Part shown: piece after piece, positions 47,935 to 61,130 of the stretch | Layout of the letters: each line of letters starts with the position of its first letter | Numbering within the stretch: position 1 is the stretch's first letter | Source of the DNA: Congeria kusceri | Lineage: Eukaryota; Mollusca; Bivalvia; Myida; Dreissenidae | Direction: 5' to 3' | Assembly: GCA_027627225.1 (NCBI GenBank) | Contig: CM051029.1 | Coordinates: 71,286,578 to 71,350,577, forward strand | DNA: 64,000 bases | The notes under the pieces: model-generated | Seen by the model: only the letters and a program-made list of their open reading frames with translations | Told to the model about the DNA's origin: nothing | The model's database searches: none | Translations under genes and position numbers: made by a program

Positions 47935-48240
47935 AATTACAAACCACAAAAAATGGGGTAGGTAGATAGGGAATATTTATTTTTATTTTTATTTTCTTTG
48001 GTAAATTGTAAACTTAAGATTCTTATTTTGAATGAATATTCAAAACATGTATCGAATATCATAAAACATTGTTTTGAAGTGGATGCTATCGAAACAAAAC
48101 ACTTATTTATAAAAGCAAAAACATCATTTTTTATTTTTGGAAAAAAGTAAAATAAACAAAATATTATCTGACCCACTCAATAAAACGTTATAGAGTCGGG
48201 GCATTTTTTAGGTAGATCGGGTAACCCGAATAAAACATTT
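47935..48240 (-). mobile_element. MITE copy 2, inverted relative to 28651-28966
   Basis: It matches the reverse complement of the 28651-28966 element (shared GTGGATGCTATCG, ACCCACTCAATAAAA and GGTAGATCGGGTAACC on this strand). The 47935 end lacks the complete terminal repeat. Confidence 0.75.
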
Positions 48241-49334
48241 TTACGCCTTATGATAACTGTTTCTGATGTGAGTGCAAACATTAGAACTCATCCGCTCGAT
48301 GAAATAACCAATAGAAACAAAATGGCAGTTAAAATGAATTAAAACGTCTGCTATAACAGTGGACCAATCACATGGGGAACGGTACGCGTTCAGATGACAA
48401 TTTGCACAATTAAATCTCTGCTCTATCCAAACTGGCGTTAGTCATTTTGGAGAGCACTTATTTAATCAATGATCATAAAAATAGTATTTATAATGCCTTA
48501 AAATTAATAAATGTCCTATCTTTTCACTGAATCGCTCCTTATGACAAGTGTCTTCTCAAATACTCAAATACGTTTAGGTTATGCGTAAGCATGATGGAAA
48601 TAATACTACGTGGTAATAAAATAAGTAAAGTAATATAATATATTTCTTACAATGAATGTATTTTTTTTTTAATTCTGTATGTTTCTTATATAGAAAAATG
48701 AAATAACGTAATAACCTCGACATTAAGCTTACTATAAATTCAAAATAAAGTAATTAATAAATTGTTGTACAATGTAAGAAAATTAAGCTACATTTAACTG
48801 TAATAATGTATAATAAAAGGACAGAATGTGCCAAAATGTTCGATGTTCGTGTACAAAACCACTTTCCATATAGTTGTCTTAATTTGGAAGTAACATAAGC
48901 AGTATACAAAATACGGCAGCATTAATTTTATTATTAATAATAAACAAGAAATACAAGTTTATGTGTATAAAACACACAATATATACAAGGACTTATTTTC
49001 GTAATATTTCACCAAACAATCTGACAACAGTCCAATGAGTCCATGGCTAATATTCACAAAGTATCTTAAATTAAAGTTTATCCTTATCTTTAAATCAACA
49101 ATTTTCCTTAACTGTGTAATTCCATATTCACACAGTCCACCTCTAAATAACAAGTTTAAATGCTATTTGTATTTTAATATGTTTTGACAAATATAAACAT
49201 CATGCCAATGTGTTAATTACTGAAACATATACAGTGAATCAAAAAAATTTGGTATTAAAGTTAAAAATTGTAAGAATAAGATGCTTTGTGAATACCACCC
49301 CAATAACACAAACCTTTGAAAAATGAACCATTGC

Positions 49335-50085
49335 ATGTTTGAAAATTCACTACTGAGCACAGGTACCGGGAATGTCCAGTATCTTGCTTGAAAATTCACT
49401 ACTGAGCACAGGTACCGGGAATGTCCATTATCTTGCTTGAAAATTCACTTCTGAGCACAGGTACCGGGAATGTCCATTATCTTGCTTGAAAATTCACTAC
49501 TGAGCACAGGTACCGGGAATGTCTATTATATTGCTTGAAAATTCACTACTGAGCACAGGTACCGGGAATGTAAATTATTTTGCTTGAAAATTCATTACTG
49601 ATCACCGGTACCGGGAATGTCCAGTATCTTGCTTGAAAATTCACTACTGAGCACAGGTACCGGGAATGTCTATTATCTTGCTTGAAAATTCACTACTGAG
49701 CACAGGTACCGGGAATGTACATTATTTTGCTTGAAAATTCATTACTGATCAATGTGATCATAGGTACCGGGAATGTCCAGTATATTGCTTGAAAATTCAC
49801 TACTGAGCACAGGTACCGGGAATGTCCATTATCTTGCTTGAAAATTCACTACTAAGCACAGGTACCGGGAATGTACATTATCTTGCTTGAAAATTCATTA
49901 CTGATCACAGGTACCGGGAATGTCCATTATCTTGCTTGAAAATTCACTACTGAGCACAGGTACCGGGAATGTCCATTATCTTGCTTGAAAATTCGCTACT
50001 GAGCACAGGTACCGGGAATGTCCATTATCTTGCTTGAAAATTCACTACTGAGCACAGGTACCGGGAATGACCAATATCTTGCTGC
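49335..50085. repeat. 49-bp tandem array with KpnI site
   Basis: About 15 copies of a 49-bp unit (gcttgaaaattcactactga, then gcacaGGTACCgggaatgtc and ttatctt). Most copies retain GGTACC; a few carry 'attactgatca'. One copy near 49750 has a 9-bp insertion. Confidence 0.95.
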
Positions 50086-50149
50086 GTCATATGATTTAGA
50101 AATAACCTTTGATATTTAAAGAAATCAAAAATATAATTGGTGCATGGAT

Positions 50150-50300
50150 GAAAACGTTATCCGGTACAACCCTGTAGTTACCTCCGCCAATGAGGTGATG
50201 TCTTTGTTACCGTTGTCTTCTGTCTTTTTGTCTGTCTCACTGTCCGTCCGACTTTCCGTTCGTCCGTCCGTCCGTCTGTCTGTTAGCAACTCTACGCAAA
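50150..50300. repeat. GTCCGTCCGT-rich dispersed repeat
   Basis: Starts 'ccggtacaaccctgtagtta', includes 'cctccgccaatgaggtgatg' and a TCCGTCCGTCCGTCTGTCTG run. Opposite orientation to the GACGGACGG repeats elsewhere. No gene. Confidence 0.55.
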
Positions 50301-51949
50301 GCTTTATGAACGTCTTGGCATAAATGTTTCTGGACGATCTGGAAACGGGCCAAACTGGCCAAAGAACAAAAGAACAAATGAATACATGTTGGTGATGATC
50401 CGAATCACCGTCTAACTCCTGGATTCCATTAAAGGATTCATTCATGTTATCGGTAATTAGGTCAGCTATCTTGGCGCTTTCCGAAAGCATTGTATTTGTC
50501 TTCTATTTTTATGACCACATGAGATATTGGACATTTATGAAGCAACACTGGGTCATTTAAAGGCCATGCGAATAGCAACAATACGTGGCCCTTAGATCTT
50601 AAGTCTAGTAAGAATACATACGTTTCTAAACTAGAGCCCAGTGAGACCTTTGTCACAACCGATTTCGAACTACAGCTGTGGCAGCAACACCACAAAACCG
50701 CTTCACAAACGGTTCGTTCAATGAATTTATACGGAAAGTCTGAACACAATAAATCTTGTCTGGCAGTGTATTAAGTTAACTCTTCTTTCTCTTCCACTTC
50801 TTCGACGTCAGGATTTATCTCTCTTGAGCCAAGAAATATCACAGCGTGCGCGTGTAGCTGAGATCCGGCGTCGGTGGCAGTGTGATGTGATGGGACTCCC
50901 GAGACTCCGAATGAGAAAATATGTCAAAAGAAATTAGATATGCGTGCTCGGAACGGTCACCGTGCTTCACATTCGGATAGTTCACATTTCTGTTCGCAGA
51001 TAGTTCACACTTTTATGCAAATTAATTGTTCGCGGAAGACTCAAATTGCATGTGAAAAAATGAACTGCATGTTAACAGTCTGCGAACATTCTTTTGATAT
51101 ATTGATTAGTTCGCAAAACGTTCAGAAATTGTTAGCTGAATATAAACTTTAGCAGTTCACTTTATGTTGAACTTTTCTGTAAGGGTCAGTTGTGACGCTT
51201 TGGGTGAAAAATAAAACACCCAGTGAAATGTATTTAATTACATATGTCGTTGATGTGTGTGTGTATTTTGTTCAGAATCGATTGCGTAGTCTTTTTTCTT
51301 TGAATATATATAAACTGACGTATACACATACCGTACTTTGTTCCACATTTAGCGTCCCCGATATTTTCTTTGCGATCGTCAGTTAACAACAAATGAAAAT
51401 TTGGCAACATGACTATTGAAAATAGTCTTCGAAATCTATGGAGTATTTTTTTTTTTACACAATACTATAAAAATTTCACTCTCTATGCATAAATACTTAA
51501 CCATTTCACGAATGAAGATGCAGGTCACGTAAATATACTTAATGTATTTATAACCACCACCGTAGATGTAGTTTTTATTATATCTGCTTCGATCATTGAT
51601 AGCCATATGATATTATTTAAACAATTAGTGTATAAAAAAAACGTGCACTTCGGAATTTAAATGCAAAACCACCAAATTAACGGTTCATATTCAATTAAAA
51701 TATACTGAAACATGCATATAATTATATATTTAGGTATGTAACCGAATCAGTTTCACACTTTTGAATTCTTATCGGTATTCAATACATACTGGATATGTAT
51801 AGTCGGATGAAATCTTAGGGTCAAAACATTTGACTAAGGGATTCAATATGGATATTCTATGCAATTTCAGCAACATCTGTTAGTGCTCCTACATGTAGTT
51901 GTGGATATAAACAAGCGAAATAAAGACAGTGTCGTTTATGAAAAATCTT

Positions 51950-52115
51950 CAGATGGTTTTACGCGACAGATTGATGTTCCCGGCGGTCGTTGGTTCGAGT
52001 CCCGGCGAAGGCAATGTTTTAATTATATATGTTTTCGCGTCGTAGGAAAACCGATCTTAATGCATATGCGTAAAGTGTCGTTCCGGATTATCCTGTGTTG
52101 TTTTTTTAAATATAA
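51950..52115. mobile_element. tRNA-like SINE fragment and palindromic-repeat fragment
   Basis: GGTTCGAGTCC (about 51992), a perfect pol III B box, lies in 'gttggttcgagtcccggcga'. About 70 bp later comes a 5' fragment of the palindromic repeat at 19.3 kb (CTTAATGCATATGCG.AAAGTGTCG). A matching A box was not found, so this is a fragment. Confidence 0.55.
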
Positions 52116-52279
52116 TATTTGTTTTGGTTAGTCCAACTGCTTTTAATTTTGCAGTTAATACATTAAATGGCATTTTTCAAAAATGCGAAAATCTGTGAAG
52201 AAGTTCCTTTAACAACACTGTACCGTAATTGCTAATTCAACTGTTGCACGTATCAATAAAAAACCAGAGTATTTGTATT

Positions 52280-52690
52280 ATTAGTTTCCCGTCCGTCTGT
52301 CCGTCCCGTCTGTCCGTCGGATTTGTGTGTCGCGCGTAACTCGAAAAGCATTACTGCTAGAGGGATGACACTTTATAAGCATATTCATCTGCATCGGGGC
52401 TTGTGCACCTAGGTATTTTGGTGCAGTTTTCCGACATCGGCGGAGTTATGGCCCCTTGAAATTCATCAGAACGGAAAGACCTGAAAATATGCGCATTTCA
52501 ACTCTGCTGCCAATAAAGTGTCATTGAAATCGAGGCATATATTCTGAGATCTCGTGCGGAAACGAAGCACAGGACGGAAGAATATGGAGTTTGGTGGAAA
52601 AAATTGTCGAAAACAATTAATTTGATAGCCGTACAAACTGAATGGCAGTGGAATAAGAAATCGGATGGACGGACAAAACTGAATGATTCC
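52280..52690. repeat. Dispersed repeat with GTCCGTC run
   Basis: Begins with 'cccgtccgtctgtccgtccc', continues 'aactcgaaaagcattactgc' and 'ggcggagttatggccccttg', phrases common to bivalve dispersed repeats, and ends near 'ggacggacaaaac'. Confidence 0.5.
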
Positions 52691-53959
52691 CCTTTTGGTC
52701 AGCATAATAAAAAAGTCCTTATATGCCCGATACATTAAATATAAGATCGTCATTATAGCCGTAACAACGTCGTCTCGCGACCGTGACATTTTGGCTTTCA
52801 AAATAAGCTATAATAATTATCTAAAGCAATCGCCACTGAGCTTAAAAGGTATATGCATTCATCTATCGAAGACTTTAATAATGTTTGTAGATATTTTGAA
52901 CACATATTATCGTTATTATAAATAGTATATCTACGCAACCATCTTTGGAGCATTAAGTATAGACATTTAATTAAGAGAAATGTATAATATTAGTCATAAA
53001 TTCTCATAATACGTGTACACTTATATATCAGTACATAGTCGTAACAGTAAAACACACAGGATACTTAACAAATGAACATTATAAATACCATATACCATTT
53101 TAAACACGTGTTTTACCACCCACTCATCAAAGTGACATGTCGTTCGTCCCGTAACTGTTACCAAAATCGTCCGACAACCGTGACCGAAGATCGTCCCGTG
53201 TCTATTTCTCGTGATACCGAGATCCCAGACAGTGAGTTATATTACGCAATGTTTACTTATGGTACGTTTGTACAATAACCCACAGCATCACAAGGCCCCA
53301 CGACTATGAACAATCTTAAGTTTAATCTTAATTATTAAACCAATGGAAATCAATGCTCTTATGTTACAAGCATTCTCATTGGTCAATATTTTAAGTTGAG
53401 ACTAAGTTTGAGATTGAGAACTTTCGTAGTCGTGAGACCAGGCCCTTTCCACCTTACACACAAGTTTCAACATATTTTTCATGCTTACGGAGGCTATTTC
53501 TTGTTGAACGGTACGCATTTTTAATAATGCAATAACCATGAGGGGTTCCCTGTAAGATACTGTTTTTGCTGAATTGCAAATAAATAGAGAATGTTCTGGT
53601 CCCAATGCCAGTGTTGTAGTGTCAATGCAGCGTTGATGTGCTCATGTAGCGTAAGATACCGGTATACAAAATCAGAATTAACCAACTATCTTTTAGCGCC
53701 AAAATGAAAGTCACTATCAAGGGAACTATAGAGTGAAACAGTTAAATTTTAATTTATAGCCTTTTAACATATAGCTATTATTTGAAATGTATTCACATTT
53801 TGTAGAAAAATTGATACATCGACATTCCCCGTTTAACACAAAATTGGTAAATATGTATTGACATATCAGGATATCAAAATCAGCAACACAACATTAAAAA
53901 GCATTTGCATTTACCATCCGAACCAATTGAAATATTTAATGCTTTGTGAACAAATGCAT

Positions 53960-54860
53960 AGCTTTAACAGTAACACACACATACGAATTGAAATAACGGC
54001 AAGAGCATTTATAAAATGTCCATACTTGACTTTTTTATACACTGAGATTTTCCCAAGGTGAACTATTTTAACAATTTTGAAAAAGGAACATAGGTAACGC
54101 TACATACCAAATAGCATAGGCGTATGCACTGTAGTTTCAAACAAGAAGATTTCTAAGGACTTTTCCTATTATAGTCTTTATACATGTATAGACATCAGGC
54201 CTGATGCGGTTGCTTTAATCCCAGAGGTAACTTTTCAACAATTTTGAACCGAAGGTGATTGTTCGTAAATATTAAAGCCGTAGACCTTGTAGTTTCAGAC
54301 AAGAAAAAGTTTATCTTAAATAACTGCCATATAAAAAATGAATGTTTTTCCCAAAGCAGTGAATATAATCCGAGTGGAGCTATATTTAGCCCAGGAGCAC
54401 CATTTTTACAATGTTGATAAAGGACCATTAAGCGATGCTACATGTCAAATATATAGGCCACGATCTAGGCCTTGTAGTTTAAGTAGTTTTCAACTTACTT
54501 CCATAAACAAATTTAGCTTCGGGGCGGATCCATTTTTGACCAGGGGTAACCTTTTTGGTAAAGACTGATAAGGCTACACTTTCAGACAATATTTTTTTAA
54601 AGGTTTGTTGACAAAAATCTGCTTTAGCTCCTTTGACTTAATTATGCATTGGACCGGAAGGAACAACAGGAACTAATTAAAAAAATAACACATTGTGCAA
54701 CACCCAATGATGATTTCTGTGTAATTGTTTAAATTGTGCCTAGTAGTTTATGAGGAGATGTTAAAAATATTATCGGACGCACGGACGCACTGACCCAAGG
54801 ATGCACGCACACACTACGTACGAAACGCCATCGCGTAAGCACTCTGGTCACTAGACACTA
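53960..54860. repeat. Degenerate ~195-bp repeats
   Basis: Three diverged units share 'aacaattttgaa..ggtga', 'tgtagtttcaaacaaga' and 'aaggacttt'. They end with 'ggacgcacggacgcactgac' and 'gccatcgcgtaagcactctg'. No gene. Confidence 0.5.
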
Positions 54861-55140
54861 GAGGTAAACATATAAAAAATATATAACAATAGTCAATTTA
54901 ATGCACAGTTTATTCAAATAAATAACTTTTAGATGTATTACGATACAACTGGAACATATACAATTTAATTTGCTCTACTAAAAGCAATAATCAAAATAGT
55001 TCACAGTAACTGTAATGTCCAATGTATGTCGATTTGTGTGCTTCAATATTAGGTTGGAGTACACACACTCTTAAGAATTAACTCAGAAACAATAAAATTA
55101 CACGTATTCACATTACGTGTTTACTTTGTTCATTAGGGTG

Positions 55141-56068
55141 CTAAACCGGATGTCGAACAAAGGAAGTATAGATCATCATGGCGACGATGAGAAGAAGGCC
55201 TACGAAGATGCCCGAGGCCATATGGACGAACAAGAGGAGAAGATTACGAACTTCATCGGGCCGCGGCGCTGTAAGAAATAAGAAAGAAGCATAAACTGGG
55301 TAAATGTATATATATATATAGCAGATTGTCAATCAAACGGAACAAAAAAAAACTGTATTCAATGTGAAGTAAGAAAAATTAAAGCAGATTTTGGAGATAA
55401 TCAAAGTGTAGTTTTCGTCTTGTTTGTAGTCTGTTCTACATCATAATATAAAATATAAAAGGCACACTGTTTTACCGCTTTCATAGAGGTTGATATGTAT
55501 AAACTGCCAATGATCTGTGAAAAAGAATAAGGTTTCATGTATGAAGTTAATTTTCAATTATTTTATTCGCCTGGTACTGATAATTTACAATACTTATCAA
55601 ACATGAACGGAAAACGTCAGACTGGGTACAATACCAGACTATAATATTAAAGACAGTCAATTTAAGACTTAAGCATTGATTCTAATCATCGCAAAAGTGT
55701 ACTTCAACAAAATAACTATTTGACAGTTGTTTTCCCAATAACATATGTAACTGTTTAATCTTATACACATTTATTCTTTAAATACTTCTATAATTGTAAC
55801 CGTTTCGTCAAACATTAGAAAAAATAATTCATGATTGGTCAAAAACGATCGACAGATTTAAGCATCCTAAAATATATTTAACATACGTACATTGATTTTG
55901 CCTGCGTCGAGCCGCCTGTAATTTGTGTTTGACACTTTTCACTTTCCTACGTCCTACACGTTCTATCTCTTCCATTACTTCATTTACGGCCGCAAATGCC
56001 TCGCTGGCTACGTTGTTCCTAAAATCAATAAACATCGACTCCTGGTCTGACATCAAAGATCCTGGTCT
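55141..56068 (-). CDS. Small single-pass membrane protein, three 3' exons
   Basis: Exons 56068-55891, 55514-55476 and 55268-55141 (stop TAG) have good splice signals (gtttcag / T|GTACGT; ctttttcacag / GCG|GTAAAA; tttcttacag), and all phases agree. Together they code for 114 residues. The first part is charged and helical (AFAAVNEVMEEIERVGRR, KVKSVKHKLQAARRR), followed by NLLLLFVHMASGIFVGLL and VAMMIYTSF, a single membrane span near the C-terminus. The first exon is open upstream of the internal ATG (RPGSLMSDQ), so it is probably an internal exon and the true start lies further upstream. The architecture recalls EVA1-like membrane proteins, but similarity is too weak to name it. Confidence 0.6.
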
Positions 56069-56069
56069 C

Positions 56070-57340
56070 TGAAACTATAGTTTTGCAGTGTTATTAAGAA
56101 GGGTTGTAACGCAATCAAAGATTATTGGTGCAATGTAAAATACGTGAATGAGCAACGGCAGTAGTTTTCTTCCTTTTTTTCAAAAGAATGTGTAATGTTT
56201 TAGCCTTTAATATTTTAACGTAGTGTTTCCTCAATCGGAATAATCGATTACTGAATACTATATAACACGACTATTTACCTAGAACCATTATTCTTGATAC
56301 TTGCTCATTTTTGTAAATGACTGAATTTCAATTAGCTTTGGCATATTGTGGTTTTGTTGTACATTGTTTCAGCTCTACATACAGTAGTTAATTTAGTTGA
56401 TTGGAACTAGTCACTTTTGTTTTTTCATATTTTATTTTATTTTTTTATAAAATGTTGGCGTTATCTACCAATGTTTATTCTGTATTTACTTTTATTTGTG
56501 TTATTAACTTAAACATTATATTTTAGGCGAGAGCTTAGTTGTATTAAATCTATACGTATTTTGTTAATTGGGTGACAATATTGGCTAGGTTAGAGATGAC
56601 TTTAGCGCTTGAGTGTAGTTTGATTTTCCATATGTTCACAGTTTATTTTTAATTGCATTGATAAAGTGGAGATGTTTTCTCATGTACATGTTTGACGTCT
56701 ATATTTGCGTTTAAAGTTGGTGGAAGAGTGGCCCTTTTTAAAGCAAATTCGGACACGTTAAATTCGTTCCGTTCCGTTATAATGTCACGTCACATTATTA
56801 TAGAATAATATACATTTTGCTACCTTTTTGGCAACTGACATAAATAACATATGGTTTTGTGTGTGTCGCAGTAAATATTATCCAAACATAAAAATATCTA
56901 TATCTCGGCTGCCGCCTGGGTATAGATAACTTTTGGGAATGGATATTAGTTTCTGGAAACCTCACAGCCATATGTAATTTACAAATGAAATATTGCGTAT
57001 TTTTGCCACCTTTTCCCGAAAGATGTGACACGCAATATTATTATTGTACATAGAAATAATAAACAAACGAACACAATGGGAGAAAAAAACATACATAAAA
57101 AACAAAAATTTAACTATAATAATTAATACAATTCATCGTATTATGTAGATAACATAGAACAGTATATGTGTTTCAATTAGTAATACCAACGCCTGAAGAG
57201 CAATACAGGCCTCGTCTTCAGATTCGGTATATATAGCTATTCAAGGGTTGATTGTATGTCATGAAACGCTTACAGCTCTATGAGATCTTTTAAATATGAC
57301 ATGCCGCCTTGGATTTCAGATCTTTACTGTCACCAGATCA
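56070..57340. other. No supportable gene
   Basis: AT-rich. Upstream exons of the membrane-protein gene were looked for and not found. Confidence 0.4.
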
Positions 57341-57352
57341 GACATGTTATAT

Positions 57353-58064
57353 TTAGTGTTGCCAAAAATAAATACAACAATAAAATACTAAAAATGTACA
57401 TCAGTGACAATATAATAAACATATTCTAGACTACAATTATTAACATAAGGTTGCACGGGTAGTACCAAATGGTATTAACCCTTGACTAGGAGAATCAACA
57501 TCGGTTACCTCCTTGGTTGATACAACATCTTCACGGATTAATATAATTTATTTCACTCTAGCAACCATATGTTATTAATCAAATATTTCATGTCTCGTAA
57601 GTTACCAGACATTTCACAAATTATACATTGTCACTTAGCAGACATGAAATATTTACGTTCTAATACAGAGTGGAATAAAGCTAACGTTATAATTTTTCAC
57701 ACAATTAATGTTGCCAAAAAGAAATACAACAATAAATACTAAAAATGTACATAAATGACAATATAATAAACATATTGTAAACTATAATTATTAACATAAG
57801 GTTGCACGGGTAGTACCAAATGGTATTAACCCTTGACTACGAGAATCAACCTCGGTTACCTCCTTGGTTGATACAACATCTTCACGGATTAATATAATTT
57901 ATTTCACTCTAGCAACCATATGTTATTGATCAAATATATCATGTCTCGTAAGTTACCAGATATTTCACAAATTATACATTGTCACTTAGCAGACATGAAA
58001 TATTTGCGTTCTAATACAGAGTGGAATAAAGCTAACGTTATAATTTTTCACACAATTAGTAAAA
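57353..58064. repeat. Tandem duplication, 2 x ~356 bp
   Basis: Two adjacent copies (57353-57708, 57709-58064) differ at only a few positions and indels. Each has an internal inverted pair around 'catgtctcgtaagttaccag' and 'agcagacatgaaatattt'. Confidence 0.9.
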
Positions 58065-58139
58065 GCAAATACAAAATGCCCCTATAAATTACAGATATAA
58101 TACATGTTTAAACATAAAACATGTGTATTAGCTATACAA

Positions 58140-58600
58140 GGTCAGTGATAGTACGTGTTCGGTAATTATACATGTTAGTTATCAATAAATTATTGGTTAT
58201 CATACATTTTCAGCAAAAATACATGATTTATAATTAAAAAATGCATGTTTCGTAATAATATATGCTCAGTAATTATACATGTTCAGTAATAATACGTGTT
58301 CAGTAATTATACATGTTCAATAATAATACATATTCCGTAATTATACATCTTCTGTTATAATACAATCAGTAATTATACATGTTCATTATTTATATATGTT
58401 CTGTAATAATACATGTTTGGTATTTTATACATTTTCAGAAAAATAATACATGTTCAGTAATAATTCATGTTCATTAATAAAAATGTTCACTAATTATATG
58501 TGTTCAGTAACTATACATGTTTAGTAATAAAACATGTTCAGTAATTATACATGTTCAAATGATTCTAATTCAGTAAGAATACACAGACATTGTCAATTGT
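58140..58600. repeat. Degenerate 17-bp satellite
   Basis: Roughly 25 diverged copies of gttcagtaataatacat. Confidence 0.75.
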
Positions 58601-59109
58601 ACACAAGTTTCAATAATATAGTGCTGTACATTTATAATGATGAAACGGTATATGAAACATTGGTACAACAAAAATAAAACAGGTTACCAACTAAATAAAC
58701 TAAAATGTTTCTAAACGACACGGACGTCCTCACCTATGCAGGCTTTTCTACATACCACCACTTTGTCTATAATTTGTACAAACTATTTTGCAAAAGGAAA
58801 TTGTCCGTTTATATTGTATATTCTGCTAGTGTCTTCTCTCATTCTGTAATGTAAAATGAGGTACCATAAATATCTAGAGCTTTGACAAAAAAACAAACAG
58901 AAAAGGGGAGTAATAAAACATTTGCTATCATGAGTTATGCGTTATGGTTCTTGTATGCTTCACTTAGTCTTACTATCTTAAATCATTATGTAAAGAATAA
59001 ACGAAAATTGCTTGTATAAAAATGAGTTATGTTTTAGACAGCATCCATAAATGGAAGTAGTTCACATACTTCACAATTCAGCATGAAACAATCAAACTCG
59101 TAAGGGTGA

Positions 59110-59930
59110 TCATTTCTGCCAATGTGTTTGACAATCCCTGCATGCACGAAGTATTATGCTCTGGAAAATTATTTGACCTTTGTCCTTAAATAGTGACCTT
59201 GACCGTGGACGTAAGAACACCATCTCATAACGCTTACAACTTTTGCCGAGTTATTTGAAAATCGTTCAATGCGGGACAAAACCATTCTCTGGACATACTC
59301 GATGGCTTTCATTCTTATAACAGCCATTTGAGTGAGACCTTGACCTTTTAATGCTTATCAAGCATATCAAGTTATTTGAACATCCTTCAATGCTGGACAA
59401 AATTATTCTAAGGAGAGTATTCGTGGTATTAATTCACATATCTTACCATTGACCTTGAAATGTCACCTTGACATTGACCCAATGGATCTAGTTATTGCGC
59501 ACGATACACCATCCTATGATGCTTAACATTTCTGCCAAGTTATTTGAAAATCTTTATATGCTGGACAAATTATGCTTTGGACAGTGTGCATGGATTTAAT
59601 ACTTATATTTGAATATAACTATCAAGTGTGACCTTGACCTTGGACATAGGGGCCTATTTCTTGCCCGCAGCACAAGGTCACCGACGAGAATCATGGCTTA
59701 AATTTGTATATTTACCCATTGATGTTCACGTGCGACCTTGCCATTGGACCTAGGGACCTTCTTGCGCGTGACACATCGTTTCATCATACTTAACACTTCT
59801 GCTGAGTCAAACATTTTACTCCGGACAAGAATCCTAACATACGCATAAACGTACGTGCGTACATACGTGTGTACACACGGGCAGGGCCAACACTATATGC
59901 CCCCAATCATTGATGGTGGGGGCATAATAA
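59110..59930 (+). repeat. Tandem ~170-190-bp 'GACCTTGACC' repeat
   Basis: Four diverged units with 'ttgccgagttatttgaaaat', 'gctggacaaaa' and 'gtgaccttgacc'. They end in an inverted repeat TATGCCCCCAATCA..GGTGGGGGCATA (59898-59929), the likely 3' terminus of the family. Confidence 0.75.
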
Positions 59931-60116
59931 AAAACAATGAAAAGGTGAATAAAAATAACTAGAAAATGTCTAAATAACAATAAGAACTTGGTTACTCTAA
60001 ATACGTACATAGATGTAATGATATGCATGACTTATAATACAACTCTGAATAATCAAAAAGCACATTGACATCACGTATTGTAATTAATTTGTATCTTTTG
60101 CAATTTAACGCCATAT

Positions 60117-60374
60117 CTAGAGGTAACCTGAACATAATTCCTTTTTTTGAAGTAATATTATTGAAAGTCCAATGAAACCAGTCAACAAAACACGAGTTGA
60201 TTCCAGATCGACGACTGTGTCACTGCCTTGAAGATGTTGAATATGTGAAGAAACGGGATGATTCTGAGACCGAGACGGTGCCGTAAAGATTGTTGAACGT
60301 TTGATGAAACGATTCCACCACATGAGTCCACCACCAGAACGACGACTGGCACTGTCTTGAAGATGTAACGACGC
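60117..60374 (-). CDS. Possible terminal exon, family unknown
   Basis: After the acceptor ttaccttacaatccag, one frame stays open to TAG at 60117 (86 codons including the stop). It includes ASLHLQDSASRRSGGG, a second related HLQGSDTVVDLESTR and a hydrophobic VLLTGFIGLSIILL near the end. DNA of the motif 'acgactg..cact..cttgaagatgt' is repeated at 60212 and 60344. Two other frames are also long here, so coding status is doubtful. Confidence 0.3.
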   Translation of the reverse strand, partial: ASLHLQDSASRRSGGGLMWWNRFIKRSTIFTAPSRSQNHPVSSHIQHLQGSDTVVDLESTRVLLTGFIGLSIILLQKKELCSGYL

Positions 60375-60649
60375 CTGGATTGTAAGGTAAACATAACTTC
60401 AATGAATTATATTAGATTTCACATGTCTTCTAGTATTCATTTGTTGCGATTTAGACACAGTTAGAAAAAAAGCTATGCATTAAATAACACTGGGACGTTT
60501 AATCCTAATATTTGATTTGTTGGTTATTAATATCATTCTGACAAAACAAATCAGGCGTATGGCTAGGCCTTGACCAGTTAAGTCGTTAAACCCATCGTGT
60601 GGCTTCCGTATGACCGTTCTCGCGATAAAGATGCTTTCGCTCAATCTTG

Positions 60650-61130
60650 ACCTAGCTTGCACCGTTTGTGTATGACCATAAAAATCTCGGCTGGTATCGA
60701 TAATGGGCTAAATTGGATCAGGAACCTTAAGAGTTATGCCCCCTTTTTGAGGGAAAATGCAAACATCTCGTTTTCCAATATAGGGACTTCATTTTTCATC
60801 CAATCTTGTCTAAACTTTCACAGTCTATGTTTGACCATAAGGTCTCATCAGAAGCAAAATAATATCAAGGTGGGGTTAAAAACACCGAAGTTAAAGCCCC
60901 TTTTGGTGGAAAAATATGCAAACATTGCATTTTCCTTCACAGAGACTTCTAATCGTCTAATTTTACCAAACTTCACATTTTCTGCGTAACAATAAGATCT
61001 CAGTAAACACCAGCAATGGGTCAGATTGGACCACACACACCAACGTTTCTTGTGGAAAAAATGCAAAAATGCCTTTTTCCCGATTTTTTCATTAAATCAA
61101 CTCATAAACACTGGAGTTCTTGTCCCTTAA
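60650..61130. repeat. Degenerate ~175-bp repeats
   Basis: Three diverged units share 'atgcaaacat..ttttcc', 'gtctaa..ttcaca' and 'gaccataaggtctcatcag'. No gene. Confidence 0.55.

Noticed and set aside
50125..50749. Minus-strand frames of 121 and 95 codons
   Set aside because: The first includes a translated GTCCGTCC run; the second has no domain or splice support.
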